A stretch of 6,518 bases of DNA from contig CAKRUL010000083.1 of assembly GCA_934403665.1 (NCBI GenBank), positions 1 through 6,518 on the forward strand, in the 5' to 3' direction. The translations under genes and the position numbers were made by a program. The DNA comes from an uncultured Clostridia bacterium (lineage in GTDB: Bacteria > Bacillota_A > Clostridia > UMGS1840 > HGM11507). The stretch's first letter is position 1; every line of letters begins with the position of its first letter. Shown in pieces: positions 1 to 6,158 of the stretch. The notes beneath the pieces are model-generated. The model saw nothing but the letters and a program-made list of their open reading frames with translations. It did no database searches and was not told the DNA's origin.

Positions 1-498
1 CTCCCGTTCCTTGCCGATATCTTTCGGAAGATCACGGTTGCAGCTGCGGATCTGAAACGTTTTTTTCAGCAGATCAATGGTGTTTTTCACCGCGAAGGAG
101 CTGACAAAGGGTCCGTAAAACTTCGCATTCTTGTCGTCCATTCTCCGGGTCATCAGAATCTTCGGATAGGCCTCATTGACCGTCAGTTTGATGTAGGGAT
201 AAGTTTTGTCATCCTTCAGAAGAATGTTATACTTCGGGCGGTACTTTTTGATGAGATTGCACTCCAGAATCAAAGCCTCCACCTCGGAATCCGTCACAAT
301 CCAAGTGAGATCCCGGATATGGCTGACCATCTTGAGCGTTTTATTGTTGTGCGATTTCGATTTCATGAAATACTGGCGCACTCTGTTTTTTAAAATTTTC
401 GCCTTTCCCACATAGATGATGTCATTGTTCTGATTCTTCATCAGATACACGCCGGGCTTCTCCGGCAGCAATTTCAATTTTTCTTTGATTTTATCCAT
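1..498 (-). CDS. uvrC: UvrABC excinuclease subunit C, N-terminal 166 residues (cut by the window edge)
   Basis: UvrC makes the two incisions flanking a DNA lesion in nucleotide-excision repair, acting in the cytoplasm on the UvrB-DNA complex. The visible part covers the GIY-YIG nuclease domain that makes the 3' cut: PGVYLM at residues 15-20, IIYVGKA at 27-33 with R39 beyond it, EALILE at 74-79, then the family-typical KYRPKYNILLKDDKTYPYIKLT (85-106), TRR and FYGPF segments. The last residues, RSCNRDLPKDIGKER, include C153. It lies where E. coli UvrC has the first of four cysteines reported to bind an iron-sulfur cluster; the other three would lie outside the window. The ATG at 498 has an AAAGGA site about 7 bases upstream. 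It is downstream of ptsH on the same strand, with a strong terminator squeezed between them. In Clostridia uvrC is often followed by hprK, so hprK may lie just outside the left edge (inference). Confidence 0.96.
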   Translation of the reverse strand, partial: MDKIKEKLKLLPEKPGVYLMKNQNNDIIYVGKAKILKNRVRQYFMKSKSHNNKTLKMVSHIRDLTWIVTDSEVEALILECNLIKKYRPKYNILLKDDKTYPYIKLTVNEAYPKILMTRRMDDKNAKFYGPFVSSFAVKNTIDLLKKTFQIRSCNRDLPKDIGKERE

Positions 499-510
499 AT
501 CGTATCCTTT

Positions 511-549
511 GAAAAAAAGAGGGTGTAAAAAACATTTTTTACACCCTCT
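511..549 (-). terminator. Intrinsic terminator after ptsH, abutting the uvrC ribosome-binding site
   Basis: A perfect 15-bp inverted repeat (518-532 against 535-549) is separated by only two bases, so the real loop is probably about four. In minus-strand reading it is followed by seven T residues (517-511). It begins about 10 bases after the ptsH stop codon. The lower half of the stem is GC-rich (AGAGGGTGT) and the top is A/T. The T-tract ends 12 bases before the uvrC ATG, so the terminator sits directly on the uvrC leader. On the plus strand the hairpin is not followed by a T-tract, so it is directional. Confidence 0.9.
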
Positions 550-558
550 GATGCTTCG

Positions 559-822
559 TCATTCATCAAAATTGGAATTGATTAAATCCACCAACTGATT
601 CACTGCCTGTTCCTCATCCGGCCCTTCTGCAATCAGTGTGATATTGATTCCTCGGGTAATCCCCAGGGATAAAACCCCCAAAAGACTCTTTGCACTGACA
701 CGCCTTTCGTCCTTTTCAATCCAGATCGTTGCTTTAAACTCATTGGCTTTCTGGATAAAAAACGTAGCAGGCCGTGCATGGAGACCAACCTGATTTTGTA
801 CAACAACTTCTTTAGAATACAT
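559..822 (-). CDS. ptsH: Phosphocarrier protein HPr
   Basis: HPr is the small cytoplasmic phosphocarrier that passes phosphate from Enzyme I to the sugar-specific EIIA domains of the PTS. In Firmicutes it is also phosphorylated on Ser46 by HPr kinase to act as CcpA co-repressor. From the ATG at 822 the protein has 87 residues, the usual size. The active-site motif GLHARPA places the phosphorylated His at exactly 15, and the KSLLGVLSLGI motif places the regulatory Ser at exactly 46. Both residues are intact, so this is HPr and not a Crh-like protein lacking the histidine. An in-frame TTG at 825 would add one residue. I prefer the ATG because an AAGGAG site lies 9 bases upstream and the residue numbering then matches the family. 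It has its own promoter and terminator and precedes uvrC. Confidence 0.97.
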   Translation of the reverse strand: MYSKEVVVQNQVGLHARPATFFIQKANEFKATIWIEKDERRVSAKSLLGVLSLGITRGINITLIAEGPDEEQAVNQLVDLINSNFDE

Positions 823-869
823 CAATAACCGCTCCTTTTTAAGCGTAATAGTAGCTTATCGTAAGTATA

Positions 870-898
870 AGAATACTAAATTTTTGCCCAATAGTCAA
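870..898 (-). promoter_or_regulatory. Proximal sigma-A type promoter for ptsH
   Basis: In minus-strand reading, TTGACT (898-893) is followed by a 17-base spacer and TATTCT (875-870). It differs from consensus at one position in the -35 box and one in the -10 box. Transcription would start near 863, giving a leader of about 40 bases that carries the AAGGAG site. The -10 box lies inside a short dyad, AGTAT-TCTT-ATACT (877-864). That could be a weak operator or chance. Confidence 0.75.
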
Positions 899-943
899 CA
901 CTTTTTGTATTTTTTCCAGTTTTTCTTTGATTCCCCCGGTCGC

Positions 944-955
944 TTTTGCGCAAAA
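944..955. repeat. 12-bp perfect palindrome TTTTGCGCAAAA upstream of ptsH
   Basis: TTTTGCGCAAAA reads the same on both strands. It lies between the two candidate ptsH promoters, just after the expected start of the distal one. It is not followed by a T-tract in minus-strand reading, so it is a poor terminator. A protein-binding site is possible. It does not match the CcpA cre pattern. Confidence 0.35.
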
Positions 956-969
956 ACTCCTCAGAAGGT

Positions 970-998
970 ATTATACCACCATTTTCTTGGTTTCGCAA
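970..998 (-). promoter_or_regulatory. Possible distal promoter between hisIE and ptsH
   Basis: In minus-strand reading, TTGCGA (998-993) is followed by a 17-base spacer and a perfect TATAAT (975-970). The -35 box matches consensus at four of six positions. The -10 box lies in an 11-bp palindrome, GGTATTATACC (967-977). It starts only six bases after the hisIE stop codon and would give ptsH a leader of about 140 bases. I see no convincing intrinsic terminator between hisIE and ptsH, so some his transcripts may also read into ptsH. Confidence 0.5.
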
Positions 999-1003
999 TC
1001 TTT

Positions 1004-1621
1004 TTATCTTCTCTTTTTCAATTCCTCGAAAATATCCTGCCAGGTGAGCCCCTGCTCATAGAGCACGACGCTGACATGATACATCAAGTCCGCCACCTCA
1101 TAGGTTACCTCTGCCTTGCTTCTGTTTTTTGCGGCGATAATGACCTCGGCGGATTCCTCGCCCACCTTTTTGAGCATTTTATCAATGCCTTTTTCCAGCA
1201 GATAGTTGGTGTATGAGCCCTCTTTCGGGTTCTGATCCCGATCGGCAATTACATCATAAACTTCCTCTAAAATAGTCTGTGTTTTTTTGGTTTCCAGCTC
1301 TTTCATGTCTGTTTCCTCCACTTCTTTATAAAAGCAGGAATACTGCCCTGTGTGACAGGCAGGTCCTGCCGGATTTGCTTTGATCAATACGGTATCGTTG
1401 TCACAATCCAGATACATCTTTTGCACCTTCATGATATTCCCTGAGGTTTCGCCTTTTTTCCACAGTTTCTGCCGGCTTCGGCTGTAAAACCAAGCAACCT
1501 TTTCCTTGCAGGTGCGCAGAAAGGCCTCACGGTTCATATAAGCTACCATCAGCACATCGCCGGAATCCGCGTCCTGCACCACCGCAGGGAGCAGCCCGTC
1601 CTTTCCGAAATGCAGTTCCAT
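1004..1621 (-). CDS. hisIE: Bifunctional phosphoribosyl-AMP cyclohydrolase / phosphoribosyl-ATP pyrophosphohydrolase
   Basis: This fused enzyme catalyses steps 2 and 3 of histidine synthesis. The C-terminal HisE domain hydrolyses PR-ATP to PR-AMP, and the N-terminal HisI domain opens the adenine ring. At 205 residues it has the normal length of the fusion. HisI spans about residues 1-103, with AYMN (27-30), WFYSRSRQKLW (44-54), KGETSGN (56-62), DCDND (72-76) and GPACHTG...SCF (86-97). C73, C89 and C96 are the family's zinc ligands, and D72/D74/D76 the magnesium ligands. HisE spans about 114-205 and is MazG-like, with GSYTNYLL (135-142), KKVGEESAEV (151-160) and EVADLMYH (175-182). The two domains are joined by an acidic, Lys-rich linker (about 98-113). 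A GGAGGAG ribosome-binding site overlaps the hisF stop codon. It is the last gene of the his operon, 12 bases after hisF. Confidence 0.97.
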   Translation of the reverse strand: MELHFGKDGLLPAVVQDADSGDVLMVAYMNREAFLRTCKEKVAWFYSRSRQKLWKKGETSGNIMKVQKMYLDCDNDTVLIKANPAGPACHTGQYSCFYKEVEETDMKELETKKTQTILEEVYDVIADRDQNPKEGSYTNYLLEKGIDKMLKKVGEESAEVIIAAKNRSKAEVTYEVADLMYHVSVVLYEQGLTWQDIFEELKKRR

Positions 1622-1633
1622 CCTTGTCTCCTC

Positions 1634-2392
1634 CTATACTCTGACGGGAATCCCCCGCTTTTGTAAATACGTTTTCACCTGCTGTATGGTCAGTTCTCTG
1701 TAATGAAACAGAGATGCCGCCAGCACAGCGTCCGCTTTTCCCCGGACAATGCCGTCATAAAAATCCTCCAGCTTGCCGGCACCGCCGGAAGCAATCACGG
1801 GAACGGACACTGCCTCGGATATTTTGGCGGTAATCCCGTTGTCATAGCCATTCTTTGTTCCGTCGGCATCCATGGAGGTCAAAAGAATCTCCCCTGCGCC
1901 CAATGCCTCCGCCTGTTTTGCCCATTGCAGTGCGTCCATGCCGGTATCCTTCCGTCCGCCATGCACATAAACGGAATAATTTCCGTCCGCTTTCCGCTTC
2001 ACATCCATCGCCACCACAACGCACTGACTGCCGAATTTCCGGGCGGCGTCACGAATCAATTGCGGATTCTCCACAGCGGAAGAGTTGATGGAAACCTTAT
2101 CCGCCCCGGCGCGAAGAATGTCTTTGAAATCGTCTGTCGTGCGGATTCCTCCGCCCACCGTGAAGGGGATGAACACCTGGCTTGCCACTGCCTCCACCAT
2201 ATCGATGACAATCTTTCGGGCATCCGAGGATGCCGTGATGTCCAAAAACACCAGCTCGTCCGCTCCCTGACGGTCATATTCCTTGGCGATTTCCACAGGG
2301 TCGCCTGCATCCCGCAGCCGGACAAAGTTCACACCCTTGACCACCCTGCCGTTGTGCACATCCAGGCAAGGGATAATTCGTTTTGACAGCAT
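1634..2392 (-). CDS. hisF: Imidazole glycerol phosphate synthase, cyclase subunit
   Basis: HisF is the (beta/alpha)8-barrel half of IGP synthase. It uses ammonia channelled from HisH to convert PRFAR into imidazole-glycerol phosphate and AICAR, the latter feeding back into purine synthesis. The 252-residue length is typical. Both catalytic aspartates are present: D11 in [16 protein letters not shown] and D130 in VVVAMDVKR. Phosphate-binding loops are visible as FTVGGGIR (77-84), KVSINSSAV (99-107), [13 protein letters not shown] (172-184) and [14 protein letters not shown] near the C-terminus. The ATG at 2392 follows the hisA stop by 15 bases, with a GGGGGA site in the gap. Its glutaminase partner hisH lies two genes upstream, with hisA in between. 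Confidence 0.98.
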   Translation of the reverse strand: MLSKRIIPCLDVHNGRVVKGVNFVRLRDAGDPVEIAKEYDRQGADELVFLDITASSDARKIVIDMVEAVASQVFIPFTVGGGIRTTDDFKDILRAGADKVSINSSAVENPQLIRDAARKFGSQCVVVAMDVKRKADGNYSVYVHGGRKDTGMDALQWAKQAEALGAGEILLTSMDADGTKNGYDNGITAKISEAVSVPVIASGGAGKLEDFYDGIVRGKADAVLAASLFHYRELTIQQVKTYLQKRGIPVRV

Positions 2393-2407
2393 GCTTGTTG
2401 TTCCCCC

Positions 2408-3118
2408 CTATCCGATTCGGATCGCTTCTTTCAAATCCACATTTCCGGTATAGATTGCCTTTCCGACAATCACACCCTTCACACCGGTTTCCTTCAGACG
2501 TTTGATATCCTCCAGGCAGGAAACACCGCCGGACGCAATCACATTCATATCAACGGAATGTGCCATCTGTGCCATCTCTTTCAGGTTGGGTCCCTGCAGA
2601 GTGCCGTCGGTGGCAATGTCGGTATACACAACGGTTCGCACACCGAGAGCCTCCGCCTCCTGCGCAAATTCCACCGCACGGGAGGTGCTCAGCTTTTCCC
2701 AGCCGGAATAGGCGACAAAGCCATCCTTCGCATCAATGCCGACCACAATTTTTTCGCCGAATTCCTCCGCCGCCAACTCCAGAAACTCTTTGTTCTGCAC
2801 AGCCGCCGTGCCGAGAATCACACGCTGGATCCCGTGAAAAAGATAATCCCTCACCGTCTCTAAAGTGCGGATTCCGCCCCCGGTCTGGACGGGAATCGGC
2901 ATCTTTTCGGCAATCTCAAAAATGATTTCCTTGTTCTTGCTCTCGCCGTCCCGTGCGCCGTCCAGATCCACCAGATGAATGAATTCCGCCCCTGCCTCTG
3001 CAAAGCTTTCGGCAACCTCCAGCGGATTTTCGTGATAGACCGTCTCTTTCGCATAGTCCCCCTTGTAAAGGCGAACGCATTTTCCGTCTTTGATGTCAAT
3101 TGCAGGATATATAATCAT
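2408..3118 (-). CDS. hisA: Phosphoribosyl-formimino-AICAR-phosphate isomerase (ProFAR isomerase)
   Basis: HisA catalyses the Amadori rearrangement of ProFAR to PRFAR, step 4 of histidine synthesis. It is a (beta/alpha)8 barrel homologous to HisF. The protein has 236 residues, within the usual range. The catalytic acid/base pair is intact: D8 in YPAIDIKDGKCVRL and D129 in VVGIDAKDG. Also visible are HLVDLDGAR (48-56), the phosphate-binding QTGGGIR (78-84), LGTAAV (102-107), TDIATDGTLQGPN and VIASGGV. The ATG at 3118 has AAAGGAG six bases upstream. There is a gap of 87 bases from the hisH stop, the longest inside the operon. I see no strong promoter or terminator in that gap. Confidence 0.97.
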   Translation of the reverse strand: MIIYPAIDIKDGKCVRLYKGDYAKETVYHENPLEVAESFAEAGAEFIHLVDLDGARDGESKNKEIIFEIAEKMPIPVQTGGGIRTLETVRDYLFHGIQRVILGTAAVQNKEFLELAAEEFGEKIVVGIDAKDGFVAYSGWEKLSTSRAVEFAQEAEALGVRTVVYTDIATDGTLQGPNLKEMAQMAHSVDMNVIASGGVSCLEDIKRLKETGVKGVIVGKAIYTGNVDLKEAIRIG

Positions 3119-3205
3119 GGTTTGCTCCTTTGTTTCTGATGGGATTGGAAAAACGGGAATTCTGTTCTCTGCGCTTTTCCCTTTGTCCGAAGGTTCCCCT
3201 TATTG

Positions 3206-3802
3206 TTATTTTATAAAATTTTTCAGGATTGTCAAGCCTGTGTCTCCGCTCTTTTCGGGATGGAATTGGGTGAGAAAAATCGAATCCGTTTCCACTGCCG
3301 CATCAAACGAAATGCCATATTCACAGGTTGCGGCAACCTCCTCCCGATTTTCCGCTTCCAGATAATAAGAATGCACAAAATAAACGTATGGATTTTTTAA
3401 GCCCCTCAGCAGCTTTCCTTCTTTCCGGATGCTCAGGCTGTTCCATCCCATCTGCGGAATTTTCTGCCCCGGCAGATTGGGAAACCGCCGAATCCTTCCC
3501 CGAAGAATGCCAAGCCCCGGAACGCCGCCTTCCTCGCTCTGCTCGTAAAACAGCTGCATCCCAAGGCAAATCCCAAGAATCGGGATTTTCTTCTCCACAG
3601 CTTCATAGACTGCCTGATCCAGCCCCGTGCTTCGCAAATGCTCCATGGCGTCTCCGAAAGCACCGACTCCGGGAAGAATCAGTTTTTCACTGTTCCGAAT
3701 CATTTCTCTGTCACCGGTTGCCATGCACTCATAGCCTAAAAAACGCACCGCCTTCTCGACGCTGTTCAAATTTCCGGCACCGTAATCAATAATCGAAATC
3801 AT
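3206..3802 (-). CDS. hisH: Imidazole glycerol phosphate synthase, glutamine amidotransferase subunit
   Basis: HisH is a class I glutamine amidotransferase that releases ammonia from glutamine and passes it to HisF. At 198 residues it is full length. The start MISIIDYGAGNLNSV is typical of the family. PGVGAFGDAM (44-53) is followed by the nucleophile elbow GICLGMQLF with C79, QMGWN, YFVHSYY, and the FHPEKSG motif giving H181 and E183, so the Cys-His-Glu triad is complete. The ATG at 3802 has AAAGGAG eight bases upstream. It lies 25 bases after the hisG stop. In many clostridial his operons hisD, hisC and hisB sit in this position, but here they are absent. Confidence 0.97.
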   Translation of the reverse strand: MISIIDYGAGNLNSVEKAVRFLGYECMATGDREMIRNSEKLILPGVGAFGDAMEHLRSTGLDQAVYEAVEKKIPILGICLGMQLFYEQSEEGGVPGLGILRGRIRRFPNLPGQKIPQMGWNSLSIRKEGKLLRGLKNPYVYFVHSYYLEAENREEVAATCEYGISFDAAVETDSIFLTQFHPEKSGDTGLTILKNFIK

Positions 3803-3827
3803 CAGGTGGTCTCCTTTCCAAAAACAG

Positions 3828-4466
3828 CTACGCTCCGTATATTTCTTTCACTCTTTTCATCAGTTCTTCGATACGGCTTCGTTCCATTTTCAGGCTGACC
3901 CGATTGACAACAAAACGGGCGCTGATATCACAAATCTCCTCCAGAACGATCAGACCGTTTTCCTCCAGCGTTTTTCCGCTCTCCACAATATCCACAATCA
4001 CCTCGGACAAACCAACCAGCGGCGCAAGCTCAATCGAACCATGCAGCTTGATAATCTCAATGGTCTGCCCTTTTTTTCGCTCGAAATACTCTTTGGCGAT
4101 TTTGGGATACTTTGTGGCGACCCGGATATTATTGATATGCTCCAGCTTTCCCTGCATCTCCGGCAAGCCGCAGACACACATTTTACAATTTCCGAAGTTC
4201 AAAGTCAAAAGCTCATAGAGACTGCGCCCCTCCTCCAGCAGGGTATCCTTTCCCACGATGCCGATGTCTGCCGCACCGTAATCCACATAGGTCGGCACAT
4301 CGGACGCTTTCACCAGAATAAACCGAAACTTATTCTTCTCATCGTTGAAAATCAGCTTCCGGGTCTCCCGGGTCATTTCCTCGCACTGCAGTCCGGCTTT
4401 GAGAAAGATGTCAATCGCCAGTTTGGAAAGCCGCCCCTTGGCAAGAGCAACCGTTATATATCGCAT
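3828..4466 (-). CDS. hisG: ATP phosphoribosyltransferase, short-form catalytic subunit
   Basis: HisG joins ATP and PRPP in the first, committed step of histidine synthesis. The protein has 212 residues and lacks the C-terminal regulatory domain of the long form. It is therefore the short form, which needs HisZ for activity and for histidine feedback control, and hisZ is the adjacent upstream gene. [10 protein letters not shown] (4-13) opens the first periplasmic-binding-like lobe, and ADIGIVGKD lies near residue 70. The PRPP-binding signature E155-x3-D159-IVESGKTL ends at residue 167, with ESG where many homologues have xTG. The ATG at 4466 lies inside the hisZ gene, which ends at 4454, a 13-base overlap. 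A GGAGGAGG site is placed about 7 bases upstream inside hisZ, so translation is probably coupled, fitting a protein that works in a fixed complex with HisZ. Confidence 0.97.
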   Translation of the reverse strand: MRYITVALAKGRLSKLAIDIFLKAGLQCEEMTRETRKLIFNDEKNKFRFILVKASDVPTYVDYGAADIGIVGKDTLLEEGRSLYELLTLNFGNCKMCVCGLPEMQGKLEHINNIRVATKYPKIAKEYFERKKGQTIEIIKLHGSIELAPLVGLSEVIVDIVESGKTLEENGLIVLEEICDISARFVVNRVSLKMERSRIEELMKRVKEIYGA

Positions 4467-5719
4467 GAATGTGCCTCCTCCTCTTTGATCAGTTCTTCAT
4501 AATCGACGAATTCCGATTCCGTTCCGTCAAACATCTCGACCTTGCCGTCCGCCTGCAAAAAGAATGCACAAGGGATTTCCCGTTTGGCAAGATATGTCCG
4601 GTCGGAGGCATCCGCTTTTTTCATCACAACGCAATAGCCCTCATGCCGTAGCATGTCCGCCAGATAAATGCCCTCTTTCCGCTGCCCCTCGGCATAAGCA
4701 ATCAGCACATCCTCATGCACCTTGCCATAATCCTTTTTCTGATAATACAGCACCGACGCCAGCCGGCTGATGGAAATGGCTGCGCCGGTTGCGCTGATTT
4801 CCGCTCCGAATTTTCTTGAGAGCTTATCATACCTTCCGCCGCCGCAAATCGGGAACCCAACACCATAGGTGAACCCTTTAAAGGTGATGCCGGTATAGTA
4901 TTTCAAGCTTTGAACCATCCCCAAATCGATGGAAACATATTTCTCAAAGCCATATTCCGCAAGAATCCCGTACACTTCCTTCAGATTGGCAAGGGCGCTT
5001 CTGCTGGTCTGGTTTAAAGGCGCTTCCGCCAGCTGATCCAACAGTTCCTCTCCGCCGGACGTCAGCGTCATCCGACGCAGAATCTCTTTTTTTTCGTCGG
5101 ACAGCGAAATGGATTCCAAAAGCGCATTCAGACCAAAGGCATCCTTCATATTAATGCAGTCTGCAATCTGATTCGTCTGCTCTTTGGAAAGAGCGGCGTC
5201 CTCCAGCAAGCCCTGAAAAAACATCACCTGCCCCATCTCTATGCGAAACTCCTCCAAGCCTGTCGCCAGAAGCGCTTTGATGGTGGTGACGATAATTTCC
5301 GCATCCGCTTCGGAGGTCGGATCGTTCAAAAGCTCGATGCCGGACTGGGTGAACTCCCTTTGCCTGCCCCCCTTCTCCACATCCTCATAGCGAAACGCAT
5401 TGCCCAAATAGGAAACCCGGATGGGAAACCCGTCCCGTTCCAGCTTGGTCGCCGTGATTCTGGAAATCGGAGTGGTCAAATCCGGACGAAGCGTCAAAAT
5501 GCGCCCCCGCCGGTCGAAAAACCGAAAGCATTTTTCCGGCTCAATCCCGTCCAGCCCTTCAAACACATCATAATATTCATAAGAAGGCGTTTCCACCTCA
5601 AAATATCCGCACGCTTCAAAGACATTCATCACATCGCTTTCGACCAACCGCTTGTGACGGCATTCCTCAAAAAGAGTATCCTGCACGCCCTCCGGTGTAT
5701 GAATGGATAATGTTCGCAT
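4454..5719 (-). CDS. hisZ: ATP phosphoribosyltransferase regulatory subunit (histidyl-tRNA synthetase paralogue)
   Basis: HisZ forms a hetero-octamer with short-form HisG and carries its histidine feedback site. From the ATG at 5719 it has 421 residues with a class II synthetase core: HTPEGVQD (7-14), [11 protein letters not shown] (77-87), the motif-2 region [10 protein letters not shown]...REFTQSGIE (104-129) and motif 3 as GGGRYDKL (293-300). Where true histidyl-tRNA synthetases have the active-site sequence RGLDYY, this protein reads QSLKYY (270-275). The essential Arg is therefore replaced, arguing for HisZ and against HisS, as does its position next to hisG. The C-terminal part (about 337-421) is a degenerate anticodon-binding-like tail. 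An in-frame ATG at 5737 would add six residues but has no ribosome-binding site. The ATG at 5719 has AGAGGGG about eight bases upstream and gives the usual N-terminus. Confidence 0.95.
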   Translation of the reverse strand: MRTLSIHTPEGVQDTLFEECRHKRLVESDVMNVFEACGYFEVETPSYEYYDVFEGLDGIEPEKCFRFFDRRGRILTLRPDLTTPISRITATKLERDGFPIRVSYLGNAFRYEDVEKGGRQREFTQSGIELLNDPTSEADAEIIVTTIKALLATGLEEFRIEMGQVMFFQGLLEDAALSKEQTNQIADCINMKDAFGLNALLESISLSDEKKEILRRMTLTSGGEELLDQLAEAPLNQTSRSALANLKEVYGILAEYGFEKYVSIDLGMVQSLKYYTGITFKGFTYGVGFPICGGGRYDKLSRKFGAEISATGAAISISRLASVLYYQKKDYGKVHEDVLIAYAEGQRKEGIYLADMLRHEGYCVVMKKADASDRTYLAKREIPCAFFLQADGKVEMFDGTESEFVDYEELIKEEEAHSCDI

Positions 5720-5737
5720 CCTAAGCACCCCTCTCAT

Positions 5738-5755
5738 AGTTTATCGTGCTAAAGT
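5738..5755 (-). promoter_or_regulatory. Candidate repressor-binding dyad in the his operon leader
   Basis: In minus-strand reading the centre is TTTAGCACGATAAA (5753-5740), an imperfect palindrome of the form TTTAnCnnGnTAAA. A related half-site, TTTAGCGAT, lies at the expected transcription start (5769-5761). The dyad would sit at about +11 to +28, where a bound repressor could block RNA polymerase. A TrpR/YerC-like regulator of histidine genes (often called HisR in Firmicutes) is one possible binder, but that assignment is inference from memory of such systems. Confidence 0.45.
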
Positions 5756-5772
5756 TCTAAATCGCTAAACTC

Positions 5773-5801
5773 ATTATATTCCTTTTTCCCCGTTTTGTCA
5801 A
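5773..5801 (-). promoter_or_regulatory. his operon promoter, perfect sigma-A consensus
   Basis: In minus-strand reading, TTGACA (5801-5796), a 17-base spacer and TATAAT (5778-5773) match the consensus at all twelve positions. Transcription would start near 5766, giving a leader of only about 45 bases before the hisZ ATG at 5719. That is far too short for a T-box or a histidine-codon attenuator. Such a strong promoter implies that control comes from a repressor, with the downstream TTTA...TAAA dyad the obvious candidate. Confidence 0.88.
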
Positions 5802-5830
5802 TCCCATTTTGCAGATTGGGAAAAGGATAC

Positions 5831-5859
5831 AAAAAAAGCCCCGGATATTTCCGAAGCTT
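5831..5859 (-). terminator. Intrinsic terminator after the 58-codon peptide gene
   Basis: In minus-strand reading, AAGCTTCGGA (5859-5850), the loop AATA and TCCGGGGCTT (5845-5836) form a 10-bp stem with two U-G wobbles, followed by five more T residues (seven in a row counting the end of the stem). It begins about 20 bases after the peptide gene's stop codon and lies upstream of the his promoter, so it separates the two transcription units. The plus-strand reading gives no T-tract after the stem. Confidence 0.85.
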
Positions 5860-5878
5860 AAAAAAATATCAAAACAAA

Positions 5879-6055
5879 TTATTCCGATATATAATCGAAA
5901 GTTCCTTGTGAATTGGCCTGATAGGTGGTTATACCAGTATCAGGATCAAGGTTATTGTCGCTTAAAAAGTCAGCTAAGCTACCCGTACCCGCTGCAATTG
6001 TTTCATTGGAAACGAATTTTTTCATTTCTAATTCAGGCTTTACGTATTTTCTCAT
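5879..6055 (-). CDS. 58-residue peptide of unknown function with a leader-like N-terminus
   Basis: I do not recognise a characterised family, but the gene looks real. The ATG at 6055 has AAAGGAGG nine bases upstream, a perfect-consensus promoter about 70 bases upstream and its own intrinsic terminator just after the TAA stop. The protein starts MRKYVKPELEMKKF. All five basic residues lie in the first 13 positions, and residues 14-58 contain no Lys, Arg or Cys. The middle is small and polar (AAGTGS at 21-26), followed by ADFLSDNNLDPDTG (28-41) and an acidic, aromatic end (FDYISE). There is no transmembrane segment and no classical signal peptide. The Y-x-x-P-x-L-E start followed by a Thr/Gly-rich stretch recalls small peptides common in gut Clostridia and the leaders of some ribosomally made, modified peptides. 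No modifying enzyme is visible here, so a precursor role is only a hypothesis. Confidence 0.8.
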   Translation of the reverse strand: MRKYVKPELEMKKFVSNETIAAGTGSLADFLSDNNLDPDTGITTYQANSQGTFDYISE

Positions 6056-6070
6056 TACAACCGCCCTCCT

Positions 6071-6091
6071 TTACCTTCTTAATAATGTCAT
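6071..6091 (-). promoter_or_regulatory. Six-codon upstream reading frame in the peptide gene's leader
   Basis: In minus-strand reading, ATG at 6091 opens a frame encoding MTLLRR, whose TAA stop (6073-6071) overlaps the AAAGGAGG site of the 58-codon gene. A GGGAG sequence lies eight bases before this ATG, so it could be translated. If so, ribosomes ending here would sit on the downstream ribosome-binding site and could couple or modulate its translation. A frame this short can easily arise by chance. Confidence 0.3.
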
Positions 6092-6123
6092 CCAAAGTTC
6101 TCCCGTTCCAGTTCGTTACTCAT

Positions 6124-6152
6124 ATTATAAACAAAAACGATTTATTTGTCAA
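6124..6152 (-). promoter_or_regulatory. Promoter of the 58-codon peptide gene, perfect sigma-A consensus
   Basis: In minus-strand reading, TTGACA (6152-6147), a 17-base spacer and TATAAT (6129-6124) match the consensus completely. Transcription would start near 6117, giving a leader of about 60 bases. It is as strong on paper as the his promoter, so the peptide gene should be highly expressed when not repressed. Confidence 0.88.
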
Positions 6153-6158
6153 TAGCAA

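Noticed and set aside
944..955. CcpA cre site or his terminator at TTTTGCGCAAAA
   Set aside because: The cre consensus is not matched, and the hairpin has no T-tract after it in minus-strand reading.
884..1216. 110-codon open frame on the plus strand over the ptsH promoter and the hisIE end
   Set aside because: It covers a promoter region and the 3' end of hisIE in antisense and has no supporting ribosome-binding site or family resemblance.
1703..2386. 227-codon open frame antisense to hisF
   Set aside because: It lies wholly inside hisF on the opposite strand. hisF has all family motifs and a proper start, while the antisense product shows no recognisable features.
3119..3205. A missing small gene or internal promoter in the 87-base hisH-hisA gap
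   Set aside because: No open frame with a ribosome-binding site and no paired -35/-10 boxes of good quality are visible. Only the hisA AAAGGAG site stands out.
5720..5737. Upstream in-frame ATG of hisZ at 5737
   Set aside because: No ribosome-binding site precedes it, and the six added residues are not typical of HisZ. The ATG at 5719 has AGAGGGG at good spacing.
5879..6055. Firm assignment of the 58-residue peptide as a lasso peptide precursor
   Set aside because: The YxxP..L start and a Thr-Ile followed by a Gly/Ala-rich stretch with Asp nine residues on are compatible. However, the would-be core of about 38 residues is much longer than usual, and no B, C or RRE protein is in the window. 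Left as unknown function.
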